The notes under the pieces are model-generated. The model was not told the DNA's origin. It did no database searches and saw nothing but the letters and a program-made list of their open reading frames with translations. Below are positions 7,950 to 16,459 of a stretch of DNA of 27,833 bases, piece after piece. Made by a program: the position numbers and the translations under genes. Source of the stretch: Ignavibacteriales bacterium UBA6490 (lineage in GTDB: Bacteria; Bacteroidota; Ignavibacteria; Ignavibacteriales; Ignavibacteriaceae); the NCBI GenBank assembly GCA_002435365.1, contig DJMM01000098.1, positions 3,097-30,929 on the forward strand, written 5' to 3'. Every line of letters starts with the position of its first letter. Positions within the stretch are counted from its first letter, which is position 1.

Positions 7950-9170
7950 ATGAATTACAGATTCGTAAAGGTGACATCATTCTACAGAAGCTTTCTGGAA
8001 TATTATTACCCGAAAAAGAGGGATATCATTGCTGAAAGTTATGAAGTTCAGCTGCAGGATATACTTAATGAAGGATTCGGCTGGGCTGATTTTTTCAAAA
8101 CGAATATGAATAAGCTCGGAAATGAAGCGCATGAGATTATCTGGAATACAAACCATATTCAGAGGAAATGGGCGGAGGAAAATAACCTGAAATTGTCAGG
8201 CTCTGACATTTTGCATCATCAGTTGAAAAAACTTAATCCTGAAGTGATATTCTTTCAGGACAGTCTGTCATTTCCTGCTGGGTTCATAAAAAAAATACGC
8301 AGTACCATACCATCCGTCAAGCTGATAATCGGCTGGCTGTGCTCACCGCATTCGAAAATGCATCTTGAAACGCTCAGGGAGTTTGATTTTGTATGTGCAT
8401 GTTCTCCTGAATTTACAGGGTATCTCACCAATCAGGGAATAAAGAATTATGAACTGAACCATGCTTTTGAAAGTTCAATCCTTAATAAGGTGATTGTGCC
8501 ATCTGAAAAGGATACCGATCTTATGTTTGCGGGATCTTTTGTAGGGAGCAGCGACTTTCATTCCGAAAGGATAAAGCTAATTGAATCTCTTTTAAAATCG
8601 GGTGTCAAGATTAATATTTACACCGGTTATAGAAATATCCCCTGGTTTAAGCTTAAGGGGATGCAGGGAACTTACATACTGGCAGGACTTCTTGAAAAAG
8701 CCGGTCTTGAGAAAATGTTTACTGGCATACCTGTCTTAAAAAAGACGGCATCACTCTCAGAAATGCCCGGGAATCTGAAGCTCTCCGAAACTTTCATGAA
8801 CTCACTTAAATCGGCGGTTTACGGATATGATATGTTCCGTGAAATATGCAAAGCCAGGATCGGACTAAATACCCATGGCGGTGTTGCCGGTGATTATGCA
8901 GCAAACAGCAGAATGTTCGAGATCACCGGAGTTGGCTCCCTCCTGATTACGGATATGAAGAGGAATATTAGTGAGCTTTTTAAACCTGATGAAGAAGTAC
9001 TGGTGTATAATTCGGCTGAAGAGTGCTCGGAAAAAATAAAATGGGCGTTGGAAAATAAAGCTGAGTCAGCAAGAATTGCAGCGGCCGGGCAAAAGAGAAC
9101 TCTTTTGGAGCATACCTTTAAAAACCGGGTTGAAAAGCTTAATGAAATTATTATTAACCATCTGGCATGA
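7950..9170 (+). CDS. CgeB-type glycosyltransferase
   Basis: A 406-residue GT-B-like protein. The C-terminal third carries the hallmark of the CgeB / Glyco_trans_1_2 group: IGLNTHGG (304-311), ANSRMFEITGVGSLLITD (318-335), then ELFKPDEEVLVYNSAEEC (342-359). The N-terminal half has ILHHQLKKLNPEVIFFQDSL and IIGWLCSP, resembling the DUF3880-like acceptor domain of these enzymes. It most likely transfers a sugar to a cell-surface glycan from a nucleotide donor in the cytoplasm. It sits between the flippase (five-base gap) and a MetW-like methyltransferase (three-base gap) in the same transcript. Linkage and sugar cannot be read from the sequence. Confidence 0.83.
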   Translation: MNYRFVKVTSFYRSFLEYYYPKKRDIIAESYEVQLQDILNEGFGWADFFKTNMNKLGNEAHEIIWNTNHIQRKWAEENNLKLSGSDILHHQLKKLNPEVIFFQDSLSFPAGFIKKIRSTIPSVKLIIGWLCSPHSKMHLETLREFDFVCACSPEFTGYLTNQGIKNYELNHAFESSILNKVIVPSEKDTDLMFAGSFVGSSDFHSERIKLIESLLKSGVKINIYTGYRNIPWFKLKGMQGTYILAGLLEKAGLEKMFTGIPVLKKTASLSEMPGNLKLSETFMNSLKSAVYGYDMFREICKARIGLNTHGGVAGDYAANSRMFEITGVGSLLITDMKRNISELFKPDEEVLVYNSAEECSEKIKWALENKAESARIAAAGQKRTLLEHTFKNRVEKLNEIIINHLA

Positions 9171-9173
9171 TGA

Positions 9174-9848
9174 ATGAAAAAAGATAATATTAAATATGAT
9201 AACAGGCAGTACGACTATACGGGATGGACTGATGATGATCGTGAGGATTATAAATATGTAGTTTCCCTTGTAAATGAAGGGAGCAATATAATTGACCTGG
9301 GCTGCGGCAATGGATCACTTATGCAGAGACTTATTAAAGAAAAAAAAGTGACTGCAAAAGGTATTGAACTGAGCAGATCCGGTGTGGAAATATGTATTCA
9401 GAAAGGGCTGGATGTAACTGAGGGAAGAATTGATGCTCCGCTTCCGTTCAAAGTTAATCAGTTTGACTATGCAGTATGCAACGTTACGATGCAGATGGTA
9501 ATGTTCCCGGAAATACTTTTAAGAGAAATGAAAAGGATTGCAAGGTATCAGGTCATATCATTTCCCAATCTTGGCTTTTATAAAAACAGGCTTGAACTGC
9601 TGTTTAAAGGAAGAATGCCAAGGAAAGCTTTGTTTGAATTTGACTGGTATAATACCGGACATATACACCTGTTCTCAATAAAGGATTTCTATTATCTGAT
9701 TAATGTAACCGGTGGACTGACAGTGGAAAAACATCTGTTTGTGGGATCCGGAAATATCTTAAAAACTTTAATGATGAATCTGATGCCGAATATTTTTCAG
9801 ATTATTCCTGTATTTTTGTTGAGAAAGAATGATGATCAGTTATCTTGA
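9174..9848 (+). CDS. MetW-like class I SAM-dependent methyltransferase
   Basis: A 224-residue protein with motif I IIDLGCGNGSL (39-49), the acidic strand-2 end KGIELSR, and FDYAVCNVTMQMV as motif II. PNLGFYKNRLELLFKGRMP and WYNTGHIHLFSIKDFYYL after the core are the pattern seen in MetW-family methyltransferases. MetW proper acts in methionine biosynthesis, but here there is no metX partner and the neighbours are glycan genes, so a sugar or lipid methylation role is more likely (inference). The ATG at 9174 lies in an ATGATGAATGA run at the end of the preceding glycosyltransferase gene, and the 3' end overlaps the next gene by 20 bases, indicating translational coupling. Confidence 0.82.
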   Translation: MKKDNIKYDNRQYDYTGWTDDDREDYKYVVSLVNEGSNIIDLGCGNGSLMQRLIKEKKVTAKGIELSRSGVEICIQKGLDVTEGRIDAPLPFKVNQFDYAVCNVTMQMVMFPEILLREMKRIARYQVISFPNLGFYKNRLELLFKGRMPRKALFEFDWYNTGHIHLFSIKDFYYLINVTGGLTVEKHLFVGSGNILKTLMMNLMPNIFQIIPVFLLRKNDDQLS

Positions 9849-10560
9849 AAAAATAGTAAGGCAGAACGAGTTTAATCCCGGATTACCTGGTTTGATTACA
9901 AATCCGTTTTTTATTGCCCGGCAGGGATTATCATCTGCGATACAAGAATTTGCTGCTTCAGTAAGCGGGCGGACCCTTGACATCGGCTGCGGTACTAAAC
10001 CATACCAGAAATATTTTGCTTGTTCTGAATACGTAGGTCTTGAATTTGACACAGGAATCGATCAGGACAAAAAGGAGGCAGACTATTATTATTCCGGAGA
10101 CAGGTTTCCATTTGAGGATGCATCCTTTGATTCCGCAGTATGCAATCAGGTGCTGGAACACATATTTAATCCGGAAGATTTTTTGTCGGAAGTGAACAGG
10201 GTCCTTAAGCTAAACTCGAAGCTTCTGCTTACAGTTCCGTTTATATGGGATGAGCATGAACAGCCTTTTGATTATGCCCGCTATTCCTCATTCGGGCTAA
10301 AACATCTGCTTGAAAAGAAGGGATTTAAGGTTATTGAGCAAAGGAAAACCGTTACTGATTACCGGAGTATAATACAGCTGGTAGATGCTTATTTTTACAA
10401 GATTTCCCGAAGGTACAAAATTATAAAGCAGCTGGTGCAGCTGATTCTGATTTTTCCGTTTACTGCTGCCGGTATTCTGCTATCATTTATTCTTCCCTCA
10501 AACAACGACCTTTACCTGGATAATGTTATCTTGTGTGAAAAAACAGACAACAGCAATTGA
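9829..10560 (+). CDS. Class I SAM-dependent methyltransferase with a hydrophobic C-terminal segment
   Basis: A 243-residue Methyltransf_11-type protein. Motif I is TLDIGCGTKPYQKYF (49-63), the strand-2 region is VGLEFDTGIDQDKKEADYYY, FDSAVCNQVLEHIFNPEDFL is the motif II/III region, and LLLTVPFIWDEHEQPFDYARY is the strand-5 region usual in polysaccharide-cluster methyltransferases. A hydrophobic segment near the C terminus (about 200-220, LILIFPFTAAGILLSFILPS) may anchor it at the membrane. It overlaps the preceding methyltransferase by 20 bases and is the last gene of the + strand run, stopping just before the terminator at 10569-10595. Substrate unknown; methylation of a surface glycan is the simplest reading. 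Confidence 0.85.
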   Translation: MMISYLEKIVRQNEFNPGLPGLITNPFFIARQGLSSAIQEFAASVSGRTLDIGCGTKPYQKYFACSEYVGLEFDTGIDQDKKEADYYYSGDRFPFEDASFDSAVCNQVLEHIFNPEDFLSEVNRVLKLNSKLLLTVPFIWDEHEQPFDYARYSSFGLKHLLEKKGFKVIEQRKTVTDYRSIIQLVDAYFYKISRRYKIIKQLVQLILIFPFTAAGILLSFILPSNNDLYLDNVILCEKTDNSN

Positions 10561-10568
10561 GCAAAAAA

Positions 10569-10595
10569 AAAGGCTGCGTTATGAGCGCAGCCTTT
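10569..10595. terminator. Bidirectional rho-independent terminator
   Basis: A perfect 10-bp stem (AAAGGCTGCG / CGCAGCCTTT) encloses a 7-base loop. It is flanked by an A-run at 10563-10571, which becomes a long U-tract for minus-strand transcripts, and a short TTTAAT on the + side. It lies between the stop of the + strand methyltransferase and the stop of the minus-strand peptidase, as expected for convergent operons. The minus-strand direction is the stronger one. Confidence 0.88.
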
Positions 10596-10616
10596 AATCT
10601 TCCGGGTAAACTATTT

Positions 10617-12113
10617 TTACTTCATTAATACAAGCTTCTTAACATCCATAAAGTCTTTACCTTCCATACGGTAGATGTAAACTCCTGAGTTTAACTGGGA
10701 TGCATCAAACGGAACTTCATATCTGCCGGCTTCCTTTGTTTCATTTACAAGCAGGGCAACCTGCTCACCAAGCAGATTGTAAACTCCCAGCCTTATAAAT
10801 GAGGTCTGCGGTACGCTGAAACCAATTGTTGTTACCGGATTAAAGGGATTCGGGTAATTCTGGTCAAGACTATAAGAAGTGACAATATTCAAATTTACCT
10901 GAACAGCATCATATGCTTTTTCAGTACCGTCAAAATCATTTTGAACCAACCTGTAATAATATATGCCCGTACCGTAGAACTTGTCGGTAAATGAGTAATT
11001 ACTTATTTCCGTTGTGGTCCCTTTTCCGTTTACAAAACCGACAGTCTGCCAGGACGCAAGGTCGGATGAACGTTCAATCTCAAAGCCCCTGTTATTCGTT
11101 TCTGTAGAAGTTGACCAGGTTAAGATAACGCTGCTGGCAGTAGCTTCTGCTTTGAAAGAGGCAAGTTCTACAGGTAAAGATTGAACCTGTATCAGCGAAC
11201 AGAATGTTGCGATCGCAAGTTTCGTCATTTTAACAAAGTAAGGAATATTATAATACGATAAATTATCATTTATGGTATGATATGCTGCGTGGAAATCATT
11301 ATTGGATTCAATTAACAGAATTGCACCATAATTCCTGTTCCAGAAAGAAGCATGATCGCTGGAGGTGGTTCCGGGGTTTCTGATGGTAGTACTAAGTCCA
11401 ATATTATAATCTGTATTGCACTGAACCATTTTACTGGATAAGGTTAATGAGTTACCGTAATTCCTGACATTAATATCGCATACATTATCGCTATTGCTGT
11501 CATAGGCTATCATATCCAGGTTTATAACTCCCAATATGGAATCACCTGCATTAAAGGCCTGGGTTGCGTAATAAGCGCTTCCATACAGTCCCCGTTCCTC
11601 CTCATCCCATAAAGCAAAAACGAGTGTATAGGGAGATTCATAATTCTTGAGTAGCCTGGCTGTCTCAATCACTGCAGCTGTGCCGCTTGCATTATCATCT
11701 GCACCTGGTGCCAGTGTTCCGGAAGGCATATCATCCATATGAGCACAAATTATATATTTTTTGTTGGGGTATAATGTACCGGTTTTAACGCCATAAACAT
11801 TATTGCCGTTATTTCCTGTGGAAGTGAAAGGCTGTATTGTTGTAGTTAATCCGTATGAATCTAGCTTTTGTTTAATATATGCTATGGCCATATTATTTCC
11901 GGGCTGAGCATAATGTCTTGATGCAATAGTATACGGGGAACCATTGATAACCGTAGATACGTTACCGCTTAATTCTTTTACAAAGTATACTACAGAATCC
12001 TGGTTAACGCTGTTTAAAATTTCCTGGATTACTGGTGAACTCTGTGCAAAGGAGATCTGCATTGTAAGCAGGACAAACAACAGTAGACTGGGTTTTTTCA
12101 TATTAAGGTCCAA
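10617..12113 (-). CDS. Secreted M28-family zinc aminopeptidase with T9SS C-terminal sorting domain
   Basis: A 498-residue exported peptidase. It has a signal peptide (about 1-24, KKPSLLLFVLLTMQISFAQ) and an M28 catalytic domain with its metal-ligand pattern: His125 in AHMDD, Asp140 in GADDNASG, Glu171/172 in DEEERGLYGSAYYA, Asp200 in NLDMIAYD and His279 in AAYHT. A beta-sandwich linker follows (about 312-410, LPVELASF and RGFEIERSSDLASWQ), then a type A type IX secretion sorting domain (415-498: LDQNYPNPFNP to KKLVLMK). It should cross the outer membrane by T9SS and be surface-attached or released, cleaving N-terminal residues from extracellular peptides. The exact substrate is unknown. It follows the MORN gene after about 24 bases and ends at the terminator. 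Confidence 0.92.
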   Translation of the reverse strand: MDLNMKKPSLLLFVLLTMQISFAQSSPVIQEILNSVNQDSVVYFVKELSGNVSTVINGSPYTIASRHYAQPGNNMAIAYIKQKLDSYGLTTTIQPFTSTGNNGNNVYGVKTGTLYPNKKYIICAHMDDMPSGTLAPGADDNASGTAAVIETARLLKNYESPYTLVFALWDEEERGLYGSAYYATQAFNAGDSILGVINLDMIAYDSNSDNVCDINVRNYGNSLTLSSKMVQCNTDYNIGLSTTIRNPGTTSSDHASFWNRNYGAILLIESNNDFHAAYHTINDNLSYYNIPYFVKMTKLAIATFCSLIQVQSLPVELASFKAEATASSVILTWSTSTETNNRGFEIERSSDLASWQTVGFVNGKGTTTEISNYSFTDKFYGTGIYYYRLVQNDFDGTEKAYDAVQVNLNIVTSYSLDQNYPNPFNPVTTIGFSVPQTSFIRLGVYNLLGEQVALLVNETKEAGRYEVPFDASQLNSGVYIYRMEGKDFMDVKKLVLMK

Positions 12114-12137
12114 ATGTTACTGGGTGAAATAGGTTAA

Positions 12138-12587
12138 TTAAAATTTATCTTCGTATTCAAGTTTTCCTTCAACTGTATAATGAGCATTAGAAATCATTCT
12201 GCCGTTTTCATAAATCTTCTTTGATTCCAGCTTTCCGTTGGGGTAATAGCTGATTACCTCCCCGTCAAGTCTGTCATTGATAAACATTCCCGACATTCTC
12301 AGTGAGCCGTCAGGATAAAATGATTTCATTGCACCTTCCCGTTTACCGTTAACATAGTTTGATACAGATTCCAGCTTCCCGTCTTCACTGAAGAATTTTC
12401 TGTATCCGTGACGTACGCCGTTTACATATTCTGATTCGGTTTCAGTTGCTCCTCCTTTATAATATGTAAATTTGAGCTCTACACCTCCTTTTTCTGCAGG
12501 ATTATCCTTTTGCTGTTCCTGGCATCCGCATACATTTGCATAAATCAATACTAAGGTTAAAGTGTATATTTTTAAGAATCGCACCAC
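12138..12587 (-). CDS. MORN-variant (YwqK-like) repeat lipoprotein
   Basis: The C-terminal 115 residues consist of about four to five copies of the 22-24 residue MORN_2 repeat (EYVNGVRHGYRKFFSEDGKL, NYVNGKREGAMKSFYPDGSL, YPNGKLESKKIYENG). The N terminus is hydrophobic (FLKIYTLTLVLIYANVCGC) with a VCGC lipobox, so the mature protein is probably lipid-anchored. An ATG at 12620 would give 160 residues and place 33 bases of charged sequence before the signal. I prefer GTG at 12587, which sits behind GGAG with five bases spacing and shares one base with the stop of the exonuclease gene, giving 149 residues. GTG at 12584 is also possible. Such repeats are mostly structural and the function is unknown. 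Confidence 0.78.
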   Translation of the reverse strand: MVRFLKIYTLTLVLIYANVCGCQEQQKDNPAEKGGVELKFTYYKGGATETESEYVNGVRHGYRKFFSEDGKLESVSNYVNGKREGAMKSFYPDGSLRMSGMFINDRLDGEVISYYPNGKLESKKIYENGRMISNAHYTVEGKLEYEDKF

Positions 12588-13279
12588 TACTTCTCCGTAA
12601 TATTTAAATATTCGTTCCATATTTTATAAAGTTCAAAAGTTGCAGAAACATCCTCCGCACAGTACTTTGCAATTTCTTTAATCCGTCCCTCCTGGTAATA
12701 GCGGGGAACTTCCATTCCGTTTATTTCGCCGGCTTTGGGAGAGGCTATACCGAACGACCGGCAGTAGAAATCGAGATTGAATTTTTTAATCAATCCGTAA
12801 AATGAAAATTGCTCCAGAAGATCAACATGACAAGTGCTGTCGAACCGGCTGCCGAGAAGATTCCTGGACGGCTTTATTTTATTAACCGCCGATCTTATCA
12901 TAAGAAACGGCACATCAAAACCGCGCCCGTTAAATGAAATAACCTGGTCTGCTACCTCAGTGATCCGCCAGAACGACCTGATCATTTCCGCCTCATCCAG
13001 ACCCTTATAGTGGATATCTTCAGAAATAAATTCTTCCCCGGCAAGGCTCTCGTAATATACAAATCTTTTTTCTTTTAGTATATCCATTATCCCGATTGCA
13101 ATTATTTTTGCCGTAAACGGATATAAATTAAGATACCTTAACGCTTCCTCCTTTTTCTGAAGCCTCAGTTCCTCATCTTTTTCCTTTTCCGGATAGCGGA
13201 GAATGTACTCTTTCTGCGAATCTGAAAGACTTTCAAACGGGAAGCAGGTAGTTTCAATATCAAAAACAATTTTACGCAA
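12587..13279 (-). CDS. Predicted DEDD-type 3'-5' exonuclease (PolB exonuclease-like, RNase H fold)
   Basis: A 230-residue stand-alone exonuclease domain. ExoI is FDIET (Asp7, Glu9), ExoII is SFNGRGFDVPF (Asn117, Asp122), and ExoIII is YCAEDV (Tyr206, Asp210), so it is of the DEDDy subtype with all four acidic residues present. RFDSTCHVDLLEQFSFYG in between is typical of the group related to the exonuclease domain of family B DNA polymerases. It would degrade single-stranded or mismatched 3' ends of DNA or RNA in the cytoplasm; its exact role is unknown. It begins directly after the thioesterase stop and overlaps the MORN gene start, so it belongs to the same transcript. Confidence 0.87.
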   Translation of the reverse strand: MRKIVFDIETTCFPFESLSDSQKEYILRYPEKEKDEELRLQKKEEALRYLNLYPFTAKIIAIGIMDILKEKRFVYYESLAGEEFISEDIHYKGLDEAEMIRSFWRITEVADQVISFNGRGFDVPFLMIRSAVNKIKPSRNLLGSRFDSTCHVDLLEQFSFYGLIKKFNLDFYCRSFGIASPKAGEINGMEVPRYYQEGRIKEIAKYCAEDVSATFELYKIWNEYLNITEK

Positions 13280-13723
13280 TTATCTTAGTATCTCTAGCTG
13301 TTTCTCGTAATTCTTTATCTTTTCTATAAAACTATCGGCCAGAGGAGTGGATGCTCTTGTTTCAGGATCGACCTGTGCAATAACACCCGAACCTTCTGCA
13401 ATTATTTTTCCGTTCTGCTTGTTTTCAACAATATGCTCAAATCCGAAACTTGAATTTTTAATATATGCAATCCTGGAGTATACCGTCAGTTCGTCGTCAA
13501 ACCGTGCGTGACCCAGATAGTTTATTTCATTCCTTACAATAAAAAACAGCCTGCCGTCTGAAAATAACCCCCCCTTTGGAATAAGTCCCAGCTCCTTAAT
13601 GTATTCCAGACGTGCCTGTTCGAAGTAATTTATATATACCGCATTATTGCACACACCGAGCATATCCACTTCATAAAAGCGTACCCGGATATCAATTTTA
13701 TGATTAAACAGATTTTTGTTCAT
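13280..13723 (-). CDS. Acyl-CoA thioesterase of the YbgC/4HBT hot-dog family
   Basis: A 147-residue single hot-dog domain. The N-terminal RVRFYEVDMLGVCNNAVYIN (13-32), with Asp20 as the catalytic acid, and YFEQARLEYIKELG (33-46) are the YbgC/4-hydroxybenzoyl-CoA thioesterase signature, with CNN replacing the more frequent VHH/VNN after Gly. The later IVRNEINYLGHARFDDELTV is also typical. It should hydrolyse acyl-CoA thioesters, and related proteins act in phospholipid metabolism or near Tol-Pal. No tol genes are present here. It is spaced one base from the threonine aldolase and immediately abuts the exonuclease gene. Confidence 0.88.
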   Translation of the reverse strand: MNKNLFNHKIDIRVRFYEVDMLGVCNNAVYINYFEQARLEYIKELGLIPKGGLFSDGRLFFIVRNEINYLGHARFDDELTVYSRIAYIKNSSFGFEHIVENKQNGKIIAEGSGVIAQVDPETRASTPLADSFIEKIKNYEKQLEILR

Positions 13724-13724
13724 A

Positions 13725-14753
13725 TCAGCTGAAAACTTCCTTAAGTATTTTTACTGCAGTTTCTATCTCATCGAAAGATGCATCGAGATGGGTGATAATT
13801 CTGATCGAATCTTTTTTTCCCATCGAGATAAGGAGCCCCTTCTCCATACATTTTTTAATAGCCTCCTCAACATTCAGTCTTTGCGGCTTGAAGATTATAA
13901 TATTTGTTTCAACATCATCGGGATTGAATTCAACCGATGGCAGTGAAGCCAGGCATCCGGCCAGGATTTTTGCTTTTTCATGATCCTCGCTCAGCCTGCC
14001 GATATTGTTTTTTAACGCATATAATCCTGCCGCTGCAAGTATGCCCGACTGCCGCATCCCCCCGCCCCAGGCTTTGCGGATCCTGAATGCCTTTTTTATC
14101 AAATCCCTGCTGCCTGCAATTATGGATCCTACAGGTGCGCCCAGCGCTTTTGAAAGACAGCACGAAATAGTATCGAAATATGATGCATACTCCTTTACAG
14201 GAATGCCGGTAGCAACAGATGCATTCCATATACGTGCGCCGTCCATGTGAAAAAAGAGACTGTATTTATCAGCAAGCTCCTTTAAATCCTTAATAACGTC
14301 GATGGGGAAAACAGCTCCCCCCGCACGGTTATGGGTATTTTCAACTGCAATTACTTTTGTTCTGGGCATGTAATATGCACCGGCGGGACGAATAGCTTCT
14401 TCAACAAGCTGCGGTGTTATAACACCTCTTTTACCCGCAACAGGGAAGAGCTGTACACCGCTTAAAACAGCGGGAGAGCCTGATTCATAATTAAATATGT
14501 GGGCATCCTTTTCACAGATTATTTCATCCCCCGGTTCGGTCAGAACATTCAGGCATATCTGGTTGCCCATCACACCGCTTGAAACAAAAAGTGCCGCTTC
14601 TTTTCCGAGAAGCTCTGCTGCATATCTCTGAAGCTCGTTTACGGAAGGATCCTCACCATAAACATCATCACCAACTTCAGCCTCGAACATAACCTCGCGC
14701 ATTTCAGGGGTGGGTTTTGTAACTGTGTCGCTTCGAAGATCTATAAATTTCAT
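13725..14753 (-). CDS. ltaE: Low-specificity L-threonine aldolase
   Basis: A 342-residue PLP fold-type I enzyme of the beta-eliminating lyase family. LRSDTVTKPTPEMREVMFEA (6-25), GDDVYGEDPSVNELQ (28-42), His85 in DAHIFNYE, HMDGARIWNA (169-178, Asp171 contacts the pyridine nitrogen) and SCCLSKALGAPVGS (197-210, with PLP-binding Lys202) match threonine aldolases throughout. It cleaves L-threonine and L-allo-threonine to glycine and acetaldehyde, supplying glycine. The length equals the family norm. It follows lnt after 44 bases with no terminator and starts the second half of the long operon. Confidence 0.94.
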   Translation of the reverse strand: MKFIDLRSDTVTKPTPEMREVMFEAEVGDDVYGEDPSVNELQRYAAELLGKEAALFVSSGVMGNQICLNVLTEPGDEIICEKDAHIFNYESGSPAVLSGVQLFPVAGKRGVITPQLVEEAIRPAGAYYMPRTKVIAVENTHNRAGGAVFPIDVIKDLKELADKYSLFFHMDGARIWNASVATGIPVKEYASYFDTISCCLSKALGAPVGSIIAGSRDLIKKAFRIRKAWGGGMRQSGILAAAGLYALKNNIGRLSEDHEKAKILAGCLASLPSVEFNPDDVETNIIIFKPQRLNVEEAIKKCMEKGLLISMGKKDSIRIITHLDASFDEIETAVKILKEVFS

Positions 14754-14797
14754 TTTTGTGCAATAACTTTATATGAAAAATTAATCAAATTTTTACT

Positions 14798-16459
14798 TTA
14801 AATCTTTAACAAAACTTTAAGTTTCTTGAAAAAGAAGATACCGGCAACAAACAATGAGAATGCTGAAGCCGGCAAGGGTAACAGCAGCGAATTTTCCGTA
14901 AAGAAAGTTTTTCCCTCCTGCAGCACTACCTTGCCTGTAAGAACTGTCCTGGTGAACATTTCCGTTTCTTTAACCGTTCTGCCCAGCGGATCAATAATTG
15001 TACTTATACCGCCGTTTGCACACCTTATTACGGATTTCCGGTTCTCAACAGCACGCAAAACTGCAAATTCCTTATGCTGATAAGGGCCGCTTGAATTTCC
15101 GTACCAGCTGTCGTTTGTAACAATAGCTATAAGATCTGTATTCTTTCTGGTGAACCCGGAAATAAAATAGGGATATATCGATTCATAACAAACCAGCCCG
15201 TTTATCCGGATAGTATCATCATTGTTTATTACAGCTTTAAATATGGTGGTATCCTTACCTACATTCCATCCGCTGATGCCTACACCCCATTTTATGAGAT
15301 CCTTTAAAAACGGCAGTTCATCAGCAAAGGGAACCCTCTCGCCGAATGGAACAAGTTTCATTTTTCCGTAATGCTGAACCACCCCCTGTGCGGGTGCTAT
15401 TAGCAGCACGGCATTATAAGTCTGATAATAGTATTCGCTTTTTTCAGAATATTTGGCGTCTCCAGGAATCACTTCACTTTTATCATAGAACCTTACATGA
15501 GGCATTCCGGTAAGAAGGAAAATGTTTCTCTCGGTTATAAAATTCACAATCCTGTTTGCAGTGGATGGAAATGCCCCGCCGAATAAATATACTGGTAAAG
15601 CAGTTTCAGGCCAGAATAATATTTCCGCACCTTCGTTTATTGCCTGCTGCGAGAGTTCAAGGTTAAGTTCCGCAAGATCATCCAGGTTTCCGCCGGTCCA
15701 TTTATCCCATGGATTAATATTGGGCTGAATGATCCCTGCCGTCACAGTTCTCTGCGATAATTTATAACCGGACAGGATAAGATTGCCGTATATCAATGGA
15801 ATCAAAATCAGTAATAAGGCAGCACCGCCGTTCCATAATAATTTTCTTCCGCTAACTTTATAAGAGATGAGTGCTTTATATAAAAGTACATTTATTAAAA
15901 CAACCAGCAGCGAAAGACCCAGCGTTCCTATGATGTCTGCTATCTGTATATAGTTAATGAATTTTGATAATCCGCCGCCTAAAATAAGCCATGGAAAACT
16001 TAAGTCGGTGAGCATATAAAGGTACTCGTAAGTTATCCAGAAGAAGGGCAGCAGGCATAAGGATACACTTCTGTTGAAAATATTCCTTGAAAAATACAGC
16101 AGTGTTGAAGGGATCATGAAGAACACCGGGTTTACAAACACCAGCAGTACTCCCGATATCATCAGAAAAGGATCCGATTCTTTTTGCCAGCTTCCCACCC
16201 AGTATAGTGTGATCAGACTGAAAACAAACCCGAACAGGTAAACAGCCCTGTTAATATCAATCAGTTTTTCTCTTTTTTCGATAACTATGAATAATGGAAT
16301 CAGTCCAGTAAACATCAGAAGCTGGAAGGGGAAAGGAAAAGGCGGAAATGAAACACCCATCAGAATGCCGCTTAATACAAGCATCAATCTTTCCTGGTTT
16401 CTTTTCTTTTTAAAGTCGGATGACAGCGATTTTTTTTTCCCGAAAAATAAAAAACTCAA
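14798..16459 (-). CDS. lnt: Apolipoprotein N-acyltransferase
   Basis: A 553-residue inner-membrane enzyme that adds the third acyl chain to lipoproteins. The N-terminal half has about six to seven helices (about 25-230), beginning with SGILMGVSFPPFPFPFQLL. The nitrilase-like domain (about 240-515) holds the catalytic triad: Glu285 in FWPETALP, Lys366 in YGKMKLVPFGERVPF and Cys424 in GLVCYESIYP, plus NDSWYGNSSGPYQH. A last helix lies at about 528-546. Lnt is typical of diderm bacteria, agreeing with the outer-membrane secretion evidence elsewhere in the window. The start ATG overlaps the stop of the DedA gene by four bases. Confidence 0.94.
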   Translation of the reverse strand: MSFLFFGKKKSLSSDFKKKRNQERLMLVLSGILMGVSFPPFPFPFQLLMFTGLIPLFIVIEKREKLIDINRAVYLFGFVFSLITLYWVGSWQKESDPFLMISGVLLVFVNPVFFMIPSTLLYFSRNIFNRSVSLCLLPFFWITYEYLYMLTDLSFPWLILGGGLSKFINYIQIADIIGTLGLSLLVVLINVLLYKALISYKVSGRKLLWNGGAALLLILIPLIYGNLILSGYKLSQRTVTAGIIQPNINPWDKWTGGNLDDLAELNLELSQQAINEGAEILFWPETALPVYLFGGAFPSTANRIVNFITERNIFLLTGMPHVRFYDKSEVIPGDAKYSEKSEYYYQTYNAVLLIAPAQGVVQHYGKMKLVPFGERVPFADELPFLKDLIKWGVGISGWNVGKDTTIFKAVINNDDTIRINGLVCYESIYPYFISGFTRKNTDLIAIVTNDSWYGNSSGPYQHKEFAVLRAVENRKSVIRCANGGISTIIDPLGRTVKETEMFTRTVLTGKVVLQEGKTFFTENSLLLPLPASAFSLFVAGIFFFKKLKVLLKI

